Assembly: GCF_017873395.1 (NCBI RefSeq) | Contig: NZ_JAGGKC010000015.1 | Location: 1 to 64,000 of the forward strand | Source: Youngiibacter multivorans | Lineage (GTDB): Bacteria > Bacillota > Clostridia > Clostridiales > Clostridiaceae | DNA length: 64,000 nt | Direction: 5' to 3' | Shown: one piece after another, positions 1 to 9,142 of the stretch | Numbering within the stretch: position 1 is the first letter of the stretch | How the letters are laid out: each line of letters starts with the position of its first letter | Position numbers and translations under genes: made by a program | The notes under the pieces: model-generated | The model's input: the letters and a program-made list of their open reading frames with translations, nothing else | Told to the model about the DNA's origin: nothing | Databases searched by the model: none

Positions 1-1
1 G

Positions 2-64
2 ATGGTAATTCCAAATGCAAGCAAAGATTTGCTAGTTGGTTTGCAGGGAGCAAAACAAAAGTAG
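2..64 (+). CDS. C-terminal tail of an upstream gene (partial, unidentified)
   Basis: One frame is open from the window edge to a TAG at 62-64 and would end in ...LLVGLQGAKQK. A second frame is open to a TGA at 106-108, so the choice of frame is uncertain. The tail is too short to classify. A GC-rich hairpin follows at 81-107, consistent with a gene ending here. Confidence 0.3.
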   Translation: MVIPNASKDLLVGLQGAKQK

Positions 65-80
65 ATAGTATACTGGGGCA

Positions 81-107
81 CTGCGGCGTCATAAATTGAC
101 ACCGCAG
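81..107 (+). terminator. Terminator-like hairpin
   Basis: The arms CTGCGG-c-GTCA and TGAC-a-CCGCAG pair across a 5-nt loop between the upstream gene end and the MFS gene. There is no T-run after it, so it may be a processing or weak termination structure. Confidence 0.4.
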
Positions 108-158
108 CACAAACCAGACAGTCAATAATTTCCCCAAATAAAAAAGGAGCAACATAAA

Positions 159-1409
159 ATGAGTAATAATAAAACTAATCGTTGGCTTATTCTTTTTACT
201 GGGATATTTGCAAATTTATGTGTAGGAGCTGCTTTAGCCTGGAGTGTTTTTAGAAAACCACTTATGGTATTGTTCGGAGCTTCAGTAAGTCAGGTTACTA
301 TACCATACACACTTTCTTTAGCACTAATGCCGATATCGATGATAATCGCTGGTAGAATTCAGGATAAAAGAGGACCAAAATTAGCGATGTTTATTGGTGG
401 ACTTATACTTTCTGCTAGCTATTTTCTTTCTGGGTATGCAACGAACATTCAATTCCTATACATAACGTATGGCATTCTTGGAGGAGCATCATTGGGTGCT
501 GTATATTCATGTACAGTGGTAAATACAGTTAAGTGGTTTCCCGATAAACGAGGTCTAGCTGGTGGGCTTATTGCAGCAGGTTTGGGTGCTGGTTCAATAA
601 TTTTCGCCCCATTAGGTGTGTCGTTAATGAAGATATATAGTCCGCTAATCACATTCCAAATTTTTGGAGTGATTTTCCTAATTGTAATCTCATTTGCATC
701 AATATTTGCAGTATCTCCCCCAGCTGGGTATAAACCTGAAGGTTGGACTCCTCCAATATCTAACTTAGCTAGTATCAACAGCGCCTCTAGCATAGACAAA
801 TCTTGGAAGGATATGTTAAAAGATCCCCTATTCTATATCGCATGGGTTGCACTAGTTTTAGCATGTGTTTCAGGTTTAATGATAATTGGACATGCTGCGA
901 CTATTGGACAGGAAGTTGTCGGACTCAGTCCCGCTGTAGCAGCAATAGGTGTAAGTATCCTTGGGATTGCTAATGCGTCAGGAAGGGCAGTATGGGGTAT
1001 AGTATCTGATAAACTTGGTCGATTCCCAACTGTAAGCTTAATATTCCTAGTTTCAGCATTATCAATGTTTTTATTAAGTTATATGGCAAGTACATTTTTA
1101 GTATTTGTAATTTCGATTGTTGGAATCGGCTCTTGTTATGGAGGTTTTTTTGGCATATATCCTGCTATCACCGGAGAGATGTTTGGTTTGAAAAACATGG
1201 GTATGAATTGGGGTGTAATGTTTACTGCATTTGCTCCTGCAGCAATATTTGGTCCATTGTTAGCAGCACAAGTTCGTGTTAACTATGGTGATTATAGTTG
1301 GGCATTCATTATTGCTGGCGGTCTTAGTATACTAGGCATTATTTTAACTCGATATGCCCAAAGTGTAGTAAAAAAGAATGAAAATAGTAAGAACAATAAG
1401 GTAGCCTAA
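159..1409 (+). CDS. OxlT-like MFS carrier (organic-anion antiporter/symporter family)
   Basis: This is a 416-residue integral membrane protein with about 12 hydrophobic segments in two halves joined by a hydrophilic loop near residues 190-225. The loop between TM2 and TM3 reads GRIQDKRGPK, a major facilitator signature. The N-terminus (GIFANLCVGAALAWSVFRKPL) and the pattern WFPDKRGLAGG are typical of the oxalate/formate antiporter (OxlT) branch, which moves small carboxylates. ATG 159 follows AAAAAAGGAGCAAC. The substrate is not readable from sequence. Its position before a beta-oxidation-type cluster suggests an organic acid, which is inference. Length is normal for the family. Confidence 0.85.
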   Translation: MSNNKTNRWLILFTGIFANLCVGAALAWSVFRKPLMVLFGASVSQVTIPYTLSLALMPISMIIAGRIQDKRGPKLAMFIGGLILSASYFLSGYATNIQFLYITYGILGGASLGAVYSCTVVNTVKWFPDKRGLAGGLIAAGLGAGSIIFAPLGVSLMKIYSPLITFQIFGVIFLIVISFASIFAVSPPAGYKPEGWTPPISNLASINSASSIDKSWKDMLKDPLFYIAWVALVLACVSGLMIIGHAATIGQEVVGLSPAVAAIGVSILGIANASGRAVWGIVSDKLGRFPTVSLIFLVSALSMFLLSYMASTFLVFVISIVGIGSCYGGFFGIYPAITGEMFGLKNMGMNWGVMFTAFAPAAIFGPLLAAQVRVNYGDYSWAFIIAGGLSILGIILTRYAQSVVKKNENSKNNKVA

Positions 1410-1451
1410 TAGAAATGTATAAAATTAAGTAAATAGAAAGAGATAAGAATT

Positions 1452-1612
1452 ATGCATTATGATCCAGTACTCGACAACCATGGACTACCAATGGGACCCT
1501 TCAAATCCATATCGGTTCATTGAACCATTGCATAGGTATCCACTATGAGCAAAGATGGAAAATCTACTCTAATATCTCGAAATTACTTAGTCATTTACTC
1601 AACTCAATATCA
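1452..1612 (+). pseudogene. Decayed flavin reductase (FMN-binding split barrel) N-terminal part
   Basis: From ATG 1452, behind a GAAAGAGATAAG Shine-Dalgarno-like stretch, the frame reads MHYDPVLDNHGLPMGPFKSISV. That is the canonical start of flavin-reductase-like proteins (family pattern YDP..DNHGLP..PFKA.V.PRPIGW.ST). The same frame continues through TGA (1521-1523) and TAG (1533-1535) into VSTMSKDGK. The two stops fall where the family has Arg and Trp of the PRPIGW motif, as if CGA became TGA and TGG became TAG. Homology fades after about 1570 and the rest of the gene is absent. It is a pseudogene with point nonsense mutations plus a 3' deletion. Confidence 0.72.
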
Positions 1613-1731
1613 TCAATAATTAGCAAGCTATTATGTTTGGGTGGTCTTGATTGTTTGAATTACAAATGACAAACTAATTTTCTGGTGTTTGGATAGACAA
1701 TATATATTAATATTTTTTTTAAATCTTAAAC

Positions 1732-1775
1732 TATAGATAAAGGGGCAATATATTATAATGCTACCTTTATCTATA
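1732..1775. promoter_or_regulatory. Long inverted repeat upstream of the thiolase operon
   Basis: TATAGATAAAGG at 1732-1743 and CCTTTATCTATA at 1764-1775 form perfect 12-bp arms around an AT-rich 20-bp centre, about 30 bp before the thiolase start. It could be an operator or a 5' UTR hairpin. No T-run follows, so an ordinary terminator is unlikely. Confidence 0.5.
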
Positions 1776-1806
1776 TAAAATAATGATTTGATTTATGGAG
1801 GTAGAA

Positions 1807-3030
1807 ATGGAGAAAAAAGTAGTAATTACAAGTGGAGCAAGAACTGCGGTAGGCGCATTCATGGGAGGACTCAAGACGGTTCCTGTGCAGCAGCTGGCGG
1901 CCAAGGCTATAACGGAGGCTCTCAAGAGATCGAATGACCTCAATCCCGAACTGGTGGATGAAGTTGTAATAGGTCATGTCGAGTCATCAGGTGAATCACC
2001 AAACATAGGAAGAGATGCAGCGATTTTGGCAGGGCTGATTTCAGCGCCAGGAAGCTCAGTAAACAGGATTTGCGGATCAGGCATGCAGTCGGTAGCCAAT
2101 GGTCTGATGCTTATTCAGACGGGCAATGCTGACGTAGTTGTTGCAGGTGGTGCAGAAAGCCTTTCAAGGGCTCCATTCTATCTTCCGCTTGAGGCAAGAT
2201 ACGATGGCCTTAAGATGGGAAACTCTGTTCTAAATGACGCTAACAGCACGTACCACTACAATGCACAGCCTTCACCACAGTATCCAAAGATGCACATGGG
2301 AAACACCGCTGAGAATGTAGTGAGGCGCTACTCCATCCCAAGGGAGGATGCGGACAAGTTTGCATTCGACAGCCAGATGAAGGCAAAAGCGGCCATGGAA
2401 GCAGGCAGATTCGATAGGGAGATAGTACCTGTAGAGATTAAGGGCAGAAAGGGTGACTCGACATTCGTAAGCAAGGACGAGCATCCAAAGCCAGCCACAA
2501 ACATGGAAGGTCTCGCAAAGCTCAAACCAGCATTTGAGAAGGAAGGGACAGTGACAGCCGGAAATGCATCAGGACTCAATGATGCAGGAGCTGCGGTAGT
2601 GATGATGAGCCAGGAGAAAGCTGATGAACTGGGACTTGAGGCGATGGCAGAGGTCGTGGACTTCGCTGTAGTAGCACTTGATCCGAACGTCATGGGACTT
2701 GGACCTGTCTATGCAATCAGGAAGCTCCTCGACAAGACAGGACTAGCCAAGGAAGACATCGATGTATATGAGATCAACGAGGCGTTTGCAGGACAGATGC
2801 TCGGTTGCATGAAGGAGCTCGACATGTACCTCGACAGCCCTCTTTACGAGAGGATAAACCCCAACGGCGGAGCGATCGCACTCGGACATCCCCTTGGAGC
2901 TACAGGCACAAGGCTTGTAATCACAGCAATGTACGAGCTCATCGAGAAGAACAAGAAGTATGCGATAACCAGCGCCTGCATAGGTGGCGGAATGGGCATA
3001 GCAGTACTTTTGAAGAACCCAAAGGCATAA
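1807..3030 (+). CDS. thl: Acetyl-CoA C-acetyltransferase (thiolase)
   Basis: This enzyme condenses two acetyl-CoA to acetoacetyl-CoA, or runs in reverse, in the cytoplasm. The acyl-accepting Cys lies in NRICGSGMQSV (Cys89), the His in GGAIALGHPLGATG, and the second catalytic Cys in CIGGGMG near the C-terminus. The 407-residue length is typical. I chose ATG 1807 (MEKKVVI) because GGAGG at 1798-1802 is an ideal ribosome site for it. An ATG at 1795 would overlap that site. It heads a co-directional cluster of SDR reductase, crotonase remnant, acyl-CoA dehydrogenase and EtfBA, i.e. butyryl-CoA synthesis or short-chain beta-oxidation. Confidence 0.93.
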   Translation: MEKKVVITSGARTAVGAFMGGLKTVPVQQLAAKAITEALKRSNDLNPELVDEVVIGHVESSGESPNIGRDAAILAGLISAPGSSVNRICGSGMQSVANGLMLIQTGNADVVVAGGAESLSRAPFYLPLEARYDGLKMGNSVLNDANSTYHYNAQPSPQYPKMHMGNTAENVVRRYSIPREDADKFAFDSQMKAKAAMEAGRFDREIVPVEIKGRKGDSTFVSKDEHPKPATNMEGLAKLKPAFEKEGTVTAGNASGLNDAGAAVVMMSQEKADELGLEAMAEVVDFAVVALDPNVMGLGPVYAIRKLLDKTGLAKEDIDVYEINEAFAGQMLGCMKELDMYLDSPLYERINPNGGAIALGHPLGATGTRLVITAMYELIEKNKKYAITSACIGGGMGIAVLLKNPKA

Positions 3031-3078
3031 AAGCAAGCAATAAAAAATAATAGAAAGCAAATAAGAGGAGGAAATGAA

Positions 3079-3822
3079 ATGAGATTAGAAGGAAAAGTAG
3101 CAGTAGTCACTGGTTCAGCAAGAGGATTAGGAAAAGCGATAGTCGAGAGGCTTGCCAAAGAAGGAGCCAAGGTTGTAGTAACAGACGTAAATGAGGAGGG
3201 ATGCATCAGTACAGCAAACGAAATAATAGCAAACGGAGGAGATGCACTGGCGGTAAAATGCGATGTGACAAGCAGGGAATCGGTTGAGGCACTTGCAGCG
3301 ACAATAATTGCCAAGTACGGGAAGATCGACATACTTGTCAACAACGCAGGAATCACAAAGGACTCATCACTTAAGAAGCTCACTGACGCAGCATGGGATG
3401 CAGTAATCAACGTAAACCTCAAATCTGTTTTCCTTTGCACACAGATCATGAGCAGCTACATGGTAGAGCAGAAGTGGGGAAGGATCATCAGCCTGAGTTC
3501 ACTTGCGGGAGTTGCTGGTAACTTCGGACAGACCAACTATTCTGCATCAAAGGCAGGAATAATCGGATTGACTAGGACCTGGGCGATAGAGCTTGGCAAA
3601 AAGAATGTAACTGCCAATGCAATAGCACCTGGATTCATGAACACTGAAATGACAAAGACCATACCAGAGGACATCAAGAAGACCCTTCTTGCAGCTATTC
3701 CGGTCGGAAGAATGGGAGAGCCTGAGGAGATAGCTGCAGCTGTAGTATATCTTGCTACAGAAGAGGCAGGATTCGTAAACGGAGTCACACTCAACATCAA
3801 TGGCGGAGCATACGTTAACTAA
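3079..3822 (+). CDS. SDR-family 3-oxoacyl/acetoacetyl-CoA reductase (FabG/PhaB-like)
   Basis: A 247-residue short-chain dehydrogenase. It has the glycine-rich nucleotide site TGSARGLGKAI near the N-terminus, the structural NNAG motif (VNNAGIT), a catalytic Ser in SLSS and the YSASKAG catalytic Tyr/Lys pair. It should reduce a 3-oxoacyl thioester with NAD(P)H. Next to thiolase the natural substrate is acetoacetyl-CoA (PhaB-like), but FabG activity on acyl-ACP cannot be excluded. The start follows GAGGAGG and lies 48 bp after thiolase. An SDR enzyme would give the (R)-3-hydroxyacyl-CoA, which differs from the Hbd dehydrogenase usual in clostridial butyrate operons. Confidence 0.85.
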   Translation: MRLEGKVAVVTGSARGLGKAIVERLAKEGAKVVVTDVNEEGCISTANEIIANGGDALAVKCDVTSRESVEALAATIIAKYGKIDILVNNAGITKDSSLKKLTDAAWDAVINVNLKSVFLCTQIMSSYMVEQKWGRIISLSSLAGVAGNFGQTNYSASKAGIIGLTRTWAIELGKKNVTANAIAPGFMNTEMTKTIPEDIKKTLLAAIPVGRMGEPEEIAAAVVYLATEEAGFVNGVTLNINGGAYVN

Positions 3823-4119
3823 ATAAGTCATTAGAATGTAGCTGAAAAGTATTGTCTATTATTTTTAAAGAATTCCATTGTAAGTGAAGCCTAGGGAGAT
3901 TTCTATTTGAGGTGGTTCTAAGTCAATGTTTTAGTAACCAAATAACATTTAAATCATATCATCTGAAATCTATGTCATAGAATAGACCCTTGATAGAGCT
4001 CCCAAAGCAGCACTGCTGTGTTTTTCATAATTCAATAACAAAAGAGTTGAATATAATGTAATTACTCTCGTGTAGTTTTCATATGTTTATAAATACACGG
4101 AGAGGATACCGAAACGATT

Positions 4120-4713
4120 TGATAGCTAAGTTTCGAATTTTCAAGATAAAGGATTACTATTTTTCGGGCTCACATTATCAATCAGGTCAGGATTGGTAGT
4201 ATCACCTGTTAGCTCGGTTTCATTAGTGCTGAGTCAGATAATTGGCATTTCTGCAGGTAACACGACAAATGCCTTCTACTCATTCTGTGTTACTTCAGCT
4301 TGTTATACTTAAGAAGGATTTTAAGCTCGAACATTTACTTCAAGTTGTATTCTAATTCGCAATTAGGAAATTTACTAATTTGAGTCTCTAAATCACAAGT
4401 GCTTTGATGACAGAAGTTTATAGTTAGGCTTCTCATGCTTTTTGCAAGCTTAGTTATTATAGCCTTGGGAGTATATACTGTTGTGCTTACGGATATAGTA
4501 ATGATCACTCCTGATGGTCTTGTAAAGACTATTGCCGACTATTGGAGTTTGGAATTCTCACGTGTTAAATCAACCTTTGATATTATCTGTGTTTCAATTT
4601 CGGCTATTCTATCGCTGGTTTTTCTTGGAAATATACGAGGATTTCGAGAAGGTACCTTAATATTAGCACTTTCTACAGGACGATTTATAGGAGTAATATC
4701 TAAAAATTATTAA
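4120..4713 (+). pseudogene. Degraded YczE/YitT-like membrane protein gene
   Basis: Three frames must be joined to recover one protein. The first reads GLLFFGLTLSIRSGLVVSP then VSSVSLVLSQIIGISAG (about 4152-4310). The next, after a frameshift at about 4295, reads QLVILKKDFKLEHLLQVVF. The last open stretch (4435-4713) reads MLFASLVIIALGVYTVVL and onward to the stop. The order and motifs (SGLG.SPVSS, GNTTNAFY) match the YczE/DUF6198 family of integral membrane proteins. The gene carries at least two frameshifts and stops and is non-functional. It sits between the SDR gene and the crotonase remnant, so it marks the rearrangement that interrupted the operon. Confidence 0.65.
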
Positions 4714-4839
4714 GGTATGATTACTGCATTGTATATCTAATAAAAACAAGTTGATTTCAATATTCATACGAAATTAAGTTGATATAATACTAACACAATA
4801 AAACTTTTTAGAAGAATAGAGCTGATTTTGCAGCTATAA

Positions 4840-5315
4840 ATAACAGCAACAAACGGGCTTTGCTTCAGTGGACTGGAATTTGCACTATGTGCTGACATCA
4901 GGCTCGCAAGCGACAAAGCCTCACTTGCCTTCCCGGAAGCTTCACTAGGAATAATACCTGGATTTTCAGGGACACAAAGATTCCCAAGGGTAATAGGCAA
5001 GTCAAAGGCCAAGGAGATGTTCTTCACGGAAAAAGGGTGAAGGCTCAGGAAGCACTGGAAATGGGACTGGTGAATCATGTATATCCTCTGGATGAGTTGA
5101 TGGGTAAGGCCATGGAACTCGCTGAGGCTATGACAAGGAATTCACCTAATGCCATAGCAAAAATCAAGATGCTTGTTGAAACGGGTGCAGATATGGATAT
5201 TGTAGCTGCAATAACCCTGGAAAGCGACTATTCAGCGCCTAATTTCGAACACAGGGACCAGCTCGAAGGTATACAGGCGTTTTATGAGAAAAGAATACCA
5301 AATTATAGAAGATAA
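4840..5315 (+). pseudogene. Truncated, frameshifted enoyl-CoA hydratase (crotonase)
   Basis: The frame from 4840 reads ITATNGLCFSGLEFALCADIRLAS, then SLAFPEASLGIIPGFSGTQR, then stops at TGA 5038-5040. The other frame resumes at GTG 5037 with KAQEALEMGLVNHVYPLDEL and runs to 5315. One missing base in the run at 5026-5037 (TGKRVKAQEAL expected) explains the switch. The first ~95 residues, including the first oxyanion-hole strand, are gone. The sequence upstream of 4840 is unrelated AT-rich DNA. The catalytic-Glu region (PEASLGIIPGFSG) remains. In an intact operon this enzyme would hydrate crotonyl-CoA. A translated C-terminal fragment alone would be inactive. Confidence 0.85.
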
Positions 5316-5327
5316 GGAGAAATAGGT

Positions 5328-6467
5328 ATGAAATTGACTAAAGAGCAAGAGATAATAGTGAAGCTTGCCAAGGATTTTAGCTTGCGAGAGGTAGAACCGC
5401 TTGCTGCAGAGATTGATGAGACAGGTGAATATCCTGATGAACTTGTACAGAAGCTCAAGGACACTGGCTTCCTTGGATGCATATTCCCAAAGAAGTACGG
5501 CGGATTCGATACTGACTACCTGACATACGCAATGATAGTTGAGGAAGTATCCAAGTACGACGTGGCAACATCGATGATAATCAGCGGTAACTGCTCACTT
5601 TCAGCAGGACCTCTGGCGAAGTTCGGAAGCGAACAGCAGAAGGAGAAGTATCTGACAAAGGTCTGCAATGAGGGCATGGTAATGGGCTTCGCCCTGACTG
5701 AGCCCGGAGCAGGCTCTGACGCAGCCGGGGTACAGACTACGGCAGTGCTTGAAGGCGATGAGTGGGTAATCAACGGGAACAAGATATTCATCTCAAGCGC
5801 AGGGATAGCTGACCTCTACATAGTAATGGCGTCAACTGACAAGTCCAAGGGAACACATGGAATATCTGCGTTCCTTGTTGAATATCCATTGCCTGGCTTC
5901 ACAATACCAAACTTTGAAAACAAGATGGGTATAAGGGGATCGCACACAGGAGAGCTTGTCTTCCAGGATGTAAGGATTCCTAAGGACAACCTTCTTGGAA
6001 AGCTTGGACAGGGCTTCCAGATTTCAATGCAGGCATTGGATGGAGGAAGGATAACTGTCGCTGCAAGCTCAGTAGGACTTGCTCAGAGAGCGCTTGATGA
6101 AGCGGTCAAGTATTCCAAGGACAGGGCACAGTTCGGAAAGCCGATATCAAAGAACCAGGGTATTTCCTTCATGCTTGCAGAAATGGAAACCAAGCTTGCT
6201 GCAGCAAGGCTTATGACATATGATGCAGCTGCAAAGAAAGCAGCAGGAGAGCCACATTCACACGAAGCTGCAATGGCTAAGTATTTTGCATCAGAAGTCG
6301 CTAACTTTGTAGCTGACAAGGCTGTCCAGATACATGGCGGTTACGGATACACGAAGGATTATGTTGTTGAAAGGCTGTACAGGGATGCGAAGATCCTGGA
6401 AATCTATGAAGGAACCACAGAAATCCAGAAGATAGTAATCGCAGGACACGTCCTTAAGAGAAAGTAG
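5328..6467 (+). CDS. Short-chain acyl-CoA dehydrogenase (butyryl-CoA dehydrogenase-like)
   Basis: A 379-residue FAD enzyme with complete architecture. It has an N-terminal helical domain, the central beta domain signature GFALTEPGAGSDAAG with FISSAGIAD, and the C-terminal helical domain with QIHGGYGYTKDYVVERLYRD. The catalytic base is the Glu in IYEGTTEIQ, as in butyryl-CoA dehydrogenase. It interconverts crotonyl-CoA and butyryl-CoA (or a related short/branched acyl-CoA) and passes electrons to the Etf encoded by the next two genes. It starts 12 bp after the crotonase remnant, behind AAGGAG, so the operon reads through the pseudogene. Confidence 0.92.
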   Translation: MKLTKEQEIIVKLAKDFSLREVEPLAAEIDETGEYPDELVQKLKDTGFLGCIFPKKYGGFDTDYLTYAMIVEEVSKYDVATSMIISGNCSLSAGPLAKFGSEQQKEKYLTKVCNEGMVMGFALTEPGAGSDAAGVQTTAVLEGDEWVINGNKIFISSAGIADLYIVMASTDKSKGTHGISAFLVEYPLPGFTIPNFENKMGIRGSHTGELVFQDVRIPKDNLLGKLGQGFQISMQALDGGRITVAASSVGLAQRALDEAVKYSKDRAQFGKPISKNQGISFMLAEMETKLAAARLMTYDAAAKKAAGEPHSHEAAMAKYFASEVANFVADKAVQIHGGYGYTKDYVVERLYRDAKILEIYEGTTEIQKIVIAGHVLKRK

Positions 6468-6478
6468 GAGGGAACACA

Positions 6479-7267
6479 ATGAAGATACTCGTCTGCGTAA
6501 AGCAGGTACCAGATACAACAGAAGTTAAGATAGATCCAGTAAAGGGAACACTTATCAGAGAGGGAGTTCCCAGCATAATGAATCCTGATGATGCCAATGC
6601 AATCGAAGAGGCGCTAAGGATAAAGGACAAATATCCAGACACGAAGATAACAGTAGTATCAATGGGCCCCCCGGCTGCAGAGCTTGTACTCTATGAGTGC
6701 ATGGGGATGGGTGCTGATGATGCATACCTTATAACCGACAGGGCGTTCGGAGGATCAGACACCTGGGCTACATCGAATGTCATCGCTGAGGCAATAAAGT
6801 ACCTTGGGACTTTCGACATAATATTCGCAGGAAGACAGGCCATCGATGGAGATACCGCACAGGTTGGACCACAGATAGCAGAGAAGCTTGGAATACCTCA
6901 GATCACATACGTTCAGAAGGTTGAAATCGAAGGTGACAAGCTTGTTGTTGAGAGAAACCTTGAGAACGGCTATGAAGTCCTTGAGGCTACCACCCCGATA
7001 ATGCTTACTGCCATAAAGGAACTCAACGAGCCAAGGCTCATGAACATGAGGGCAATCCACAAGGGCTTCCATGAAGCTGGAATCAAGCAGATCACAAATG
7101 CCGAACTTAAGATTGAACCTGATATGGCAGGACTTAAGGCATCACCGACCAATGTCAAGAAAACCTTCACTCCTGAACTTATCGTCAAGGGAACAAGGAT
7201 AGAGGGCAATCCCAAGGACGCTGCAAAAGAACTGGTCAGGCAGCTTAAGCTGAACCATATAATTTAG
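6479..7267 (+). CDS. etfB: Electron transfer flavoprotein beta subunit
   Basis: A 262-residue EtfB. It has MKILVCVKQVPDTTEVK at the N-terminus, the nucleotide-binding stretch VVSMGPPAAELVLYECMGMGADDAYL and FAGRQAIDGDTAQVGP, which lines the beta-FAD/AMP site. It pairs with EtfA and the acyl-CoA dehydrogenase. The FAGRQAIDGDTAQVGP pattern is common in bifurcating anaerobe Etfs, so the complex may couple crotonyl-CoA reduction to ferredoxin reduction. That is inference from resemblance. It starts 11 bp after the dehydrogenase with GGAGGGA as ribosome site. Confidence 0.93.
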   Translation: MKILVCVKQVPDTTEVKIDPVKGTLIREGVPSIMNPDDANAIEEALRIKDKYPDTKITVVSMGPPAAELVLYECMGMGADDAYLITDRAFGGSDTWATSNVIAEAIKYLGTFDIIFAGRQAIDGDTAQVGPQIAEKLGIPQITYVQKVEIEGDKLVVERNLENGYEVLEATTPIMLTAIKELNEPRLMNMRAIHKGFHEAGIKQITNAELKIEPDMAGLKASPTNVKKTFTPELIVKGTRIEGNPKDAAKELVRQLKLNHII

Positions 7268-7288
7268 TCTTCGCGAAAGGAGAAACAT

Positions 7289-8302
7289 ATGAAACTTATC
7301 GGAAATAAAGATGAATTCAAGAATGTTTGGGTATATGCAGAGCAAAGGGAAGGCGAGCTGCAGAAGATAGCCCTTGAACTTATTGGAGAAGGAAAGAGAC
7401 TTGCTGAGAAGCTTGGAGTGGAGGTATGCGCTGTCCTTGTAGGAAAGAACGTATCAGGACTAACAGGCAAACTATTCGAGTACGGAGCGGACAAGGTTTA
7501 CCTTGTGGAGGACGATCTCCTTGAGCACTATACCACAGACGGACATACAAAGGTCATCAGTGAAATGATCGATGAGCTGAAGCCTGAGATAATGCTTGTA
7601 GGAGCGACAAACATAGGAAGAGACCTTGCACCAAGGATAGCTTCCAGGGTGTCCACAGGACTAACAGCAGACTGCACCCAGCTAGACATAGAGGCTGAAA
7701 CAAGGACGCTGCTTCAGACGAGACCTGCTTTCGGAGGCAACCTGATGGCTACGATCATCAATACCGAGTTCAGGCCTCAGATGTCTACAGTAAGGCCAGG
7801 AGTAATGGATCCTCTTGACCCGGTTGAAGGAAGGACAGGGGAAGTCGTAAGGATAACACCTAAGATTTCAGCAGAGGATGTCAGGGTAAAGGTAAGGGAA
7901 ATTGTCAAGGCAAAGAAGAAGGGTGTCCTCATTGAAGAGGCTCACGTGATAGTATCAGGCGGACGTGCCATGGGCGGTCCTGAGGGCTTTGAGATACTCA
8001 AGCCTCTTGCAGAGAGACTCGGAGGAGAGATCGGTGCATCAAGGGCTGCTGTTGACAGCGGATGGATCGAGAAGAGCCACCAGGTAGGACAGACAGGTAA
8101 GACTGTAAAGCCGGTCATATACATAGCCTGCGGAATATCAGGCGCAATCCAGCACCTTGCCGGTATGAAGGATTCAGATGTAATCATAGCAATCAACAAG
8201 GATCCTGAGGCACCAATATTCAAGATAGCAAACTACTCAATCGTAGGTGACTACAAGGAAATTGTACCTGCGCTTGTGGAAATGCTTGGAGAAAAGAATT
8301 AA
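7289..8302 (+). CDS. etfA: Electron transfer flavoprotein alpha subunit
   Basis: A 337-residue EtfA. It has an N-terminal alpha/beta domain (VWVYAEQREGELQK) and a C-terminal FAD domain. The FAD domain contains VSGGRAMGG, SRAAVDSGW, the HQVGQTGKTVKP loop and CGISGAIQHLAGM, all of which contact FAD. There is no extra N-terminal ferredoxin domain. ATG 7289 follows GCGAAAGGAG, 21 bp after etfB. It ends the cluster. The next 840 bp hold no gene. Confidence 0.93.
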   Translation: MKLIGNKDEFKNVWVYAEQREGELQKIALELIGEGKRLAEKLGVEVCAVLVGKNVSGLTGKLFEYGADKVYLVEDDLLEHYTTDGHTKVISEMIDELKPEIMLVGATNIGRDLAPRIASRVSTGLTADCTQLDIEAETRTLLQTRPAFGGNLMATIINTEFRPQMSTVRPGVMDPLDPVEGRTGEVVRITPKISAEDVRVKVREIVKAKKKGVLIEEAHVIVSGGRAMGGPEGFEILKPLAERLGGEIGASRAAVDSGWIEKSHQVGQTGKTVKPVIYIACGISGAIQHLAGMKDSDVIIAINKDPEAPIFKIANYSIVGDYKEIVPALVEMLGEKN

Positions 8303-9142
8303 TAATATCTCTTAATATATATTAAACTATAGTTTTTATCATTTACAGATTAAATTATCATTGTAGTTTAGGTTAGAATTAGAGTAAAGTTTACTAATAA
8401 ATAATAGATTATATATGTATAGATGGCGCTGTGCTATGTGACAAAAACCTTATCAGTGGAAAGGTAAAGTCTGAAAAATGTAGCTTAGTGATACTATAAA
8501 TAAGTGAAATTTGGGAGATATGCATCCAAATACAAAGAGGAATCGTATGCAAATATAATATTTTAAATAGCAATGGTTACTTCTAAGTTTTTACTAATTA
8601 AGTAAGTTGCACAGATATTGCCAGAGTGGATGCTGGTCTCCCTTATAGTATTATATAATTTCAATACAATATAGTAGTATGTTATAATGGTAACATATAA
8701 ATATGATTAAAATACAAACAATGAAGTTAGGTTGATAATTTAAACAATTAATATGAATAATTAAATAGTGAAATGATAAAATATACTATGTAAATCTAAT
8801 AAATAAATTATTAGATTTACAATGAAATTAGAATTATAGAATTTATACCTAAATTAGCTAATTATTATGATGTATATGAAGTCTGCACCCTAAGAGTGTT
8901 AAAACAGAAACCAAATTACAAATTATAACTAACGATTATTTAGTATGCATAAAAAATTTTTTTGTGGTACAATATTGCTCTGAAAGACATTTTGTGATTT
9001 ACTTTGTATTAAATCATGGTTATTATTTTGTGTTTTATATAAATTTATATAAATATTGATTAATTTGGAAAAAGTATTCTTGATGGTCAACTTATTTAAT
9101 AATGCAAACAAGTAGGACATTTTTAATACTGGGGGATGCGAA
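8303..9142. other. AT-rich intergenic region without genes
   Basis: I see no coding signal on either strand. A 12-bp inverted repeat, TAATAA-type arms TAAATCTAATAA (8791-8802) and TTATTAGATTTA (8808-8819), sits in the middle and lacks a T-run. The 3' end must contain the promoter of the activator gene at 9143, but no convincing -35/-10 or -24/-12 pair stands out in this composition. Confidence 0.6.

Noticed and set aside
1521..1535. TGA/TAG recoding (selenocysteine or stop read-through) in the flavin-reductase frame
   Set aside because: The two stops differ (TGA and TAG), fall on Arg and Trp positions, there is no SECIS-like stem after the TGA, and the gene is also truncated. Decay explains all of it.
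8607..8624. Possible -24/-12 promoter (TTGCACAGATATTGCC) upstream of the first sigma-54 activator
   Set aside because: The -24 element has TG instead of the near-invariant GG, and no target gene follows it other than the activator, 520 bp away.
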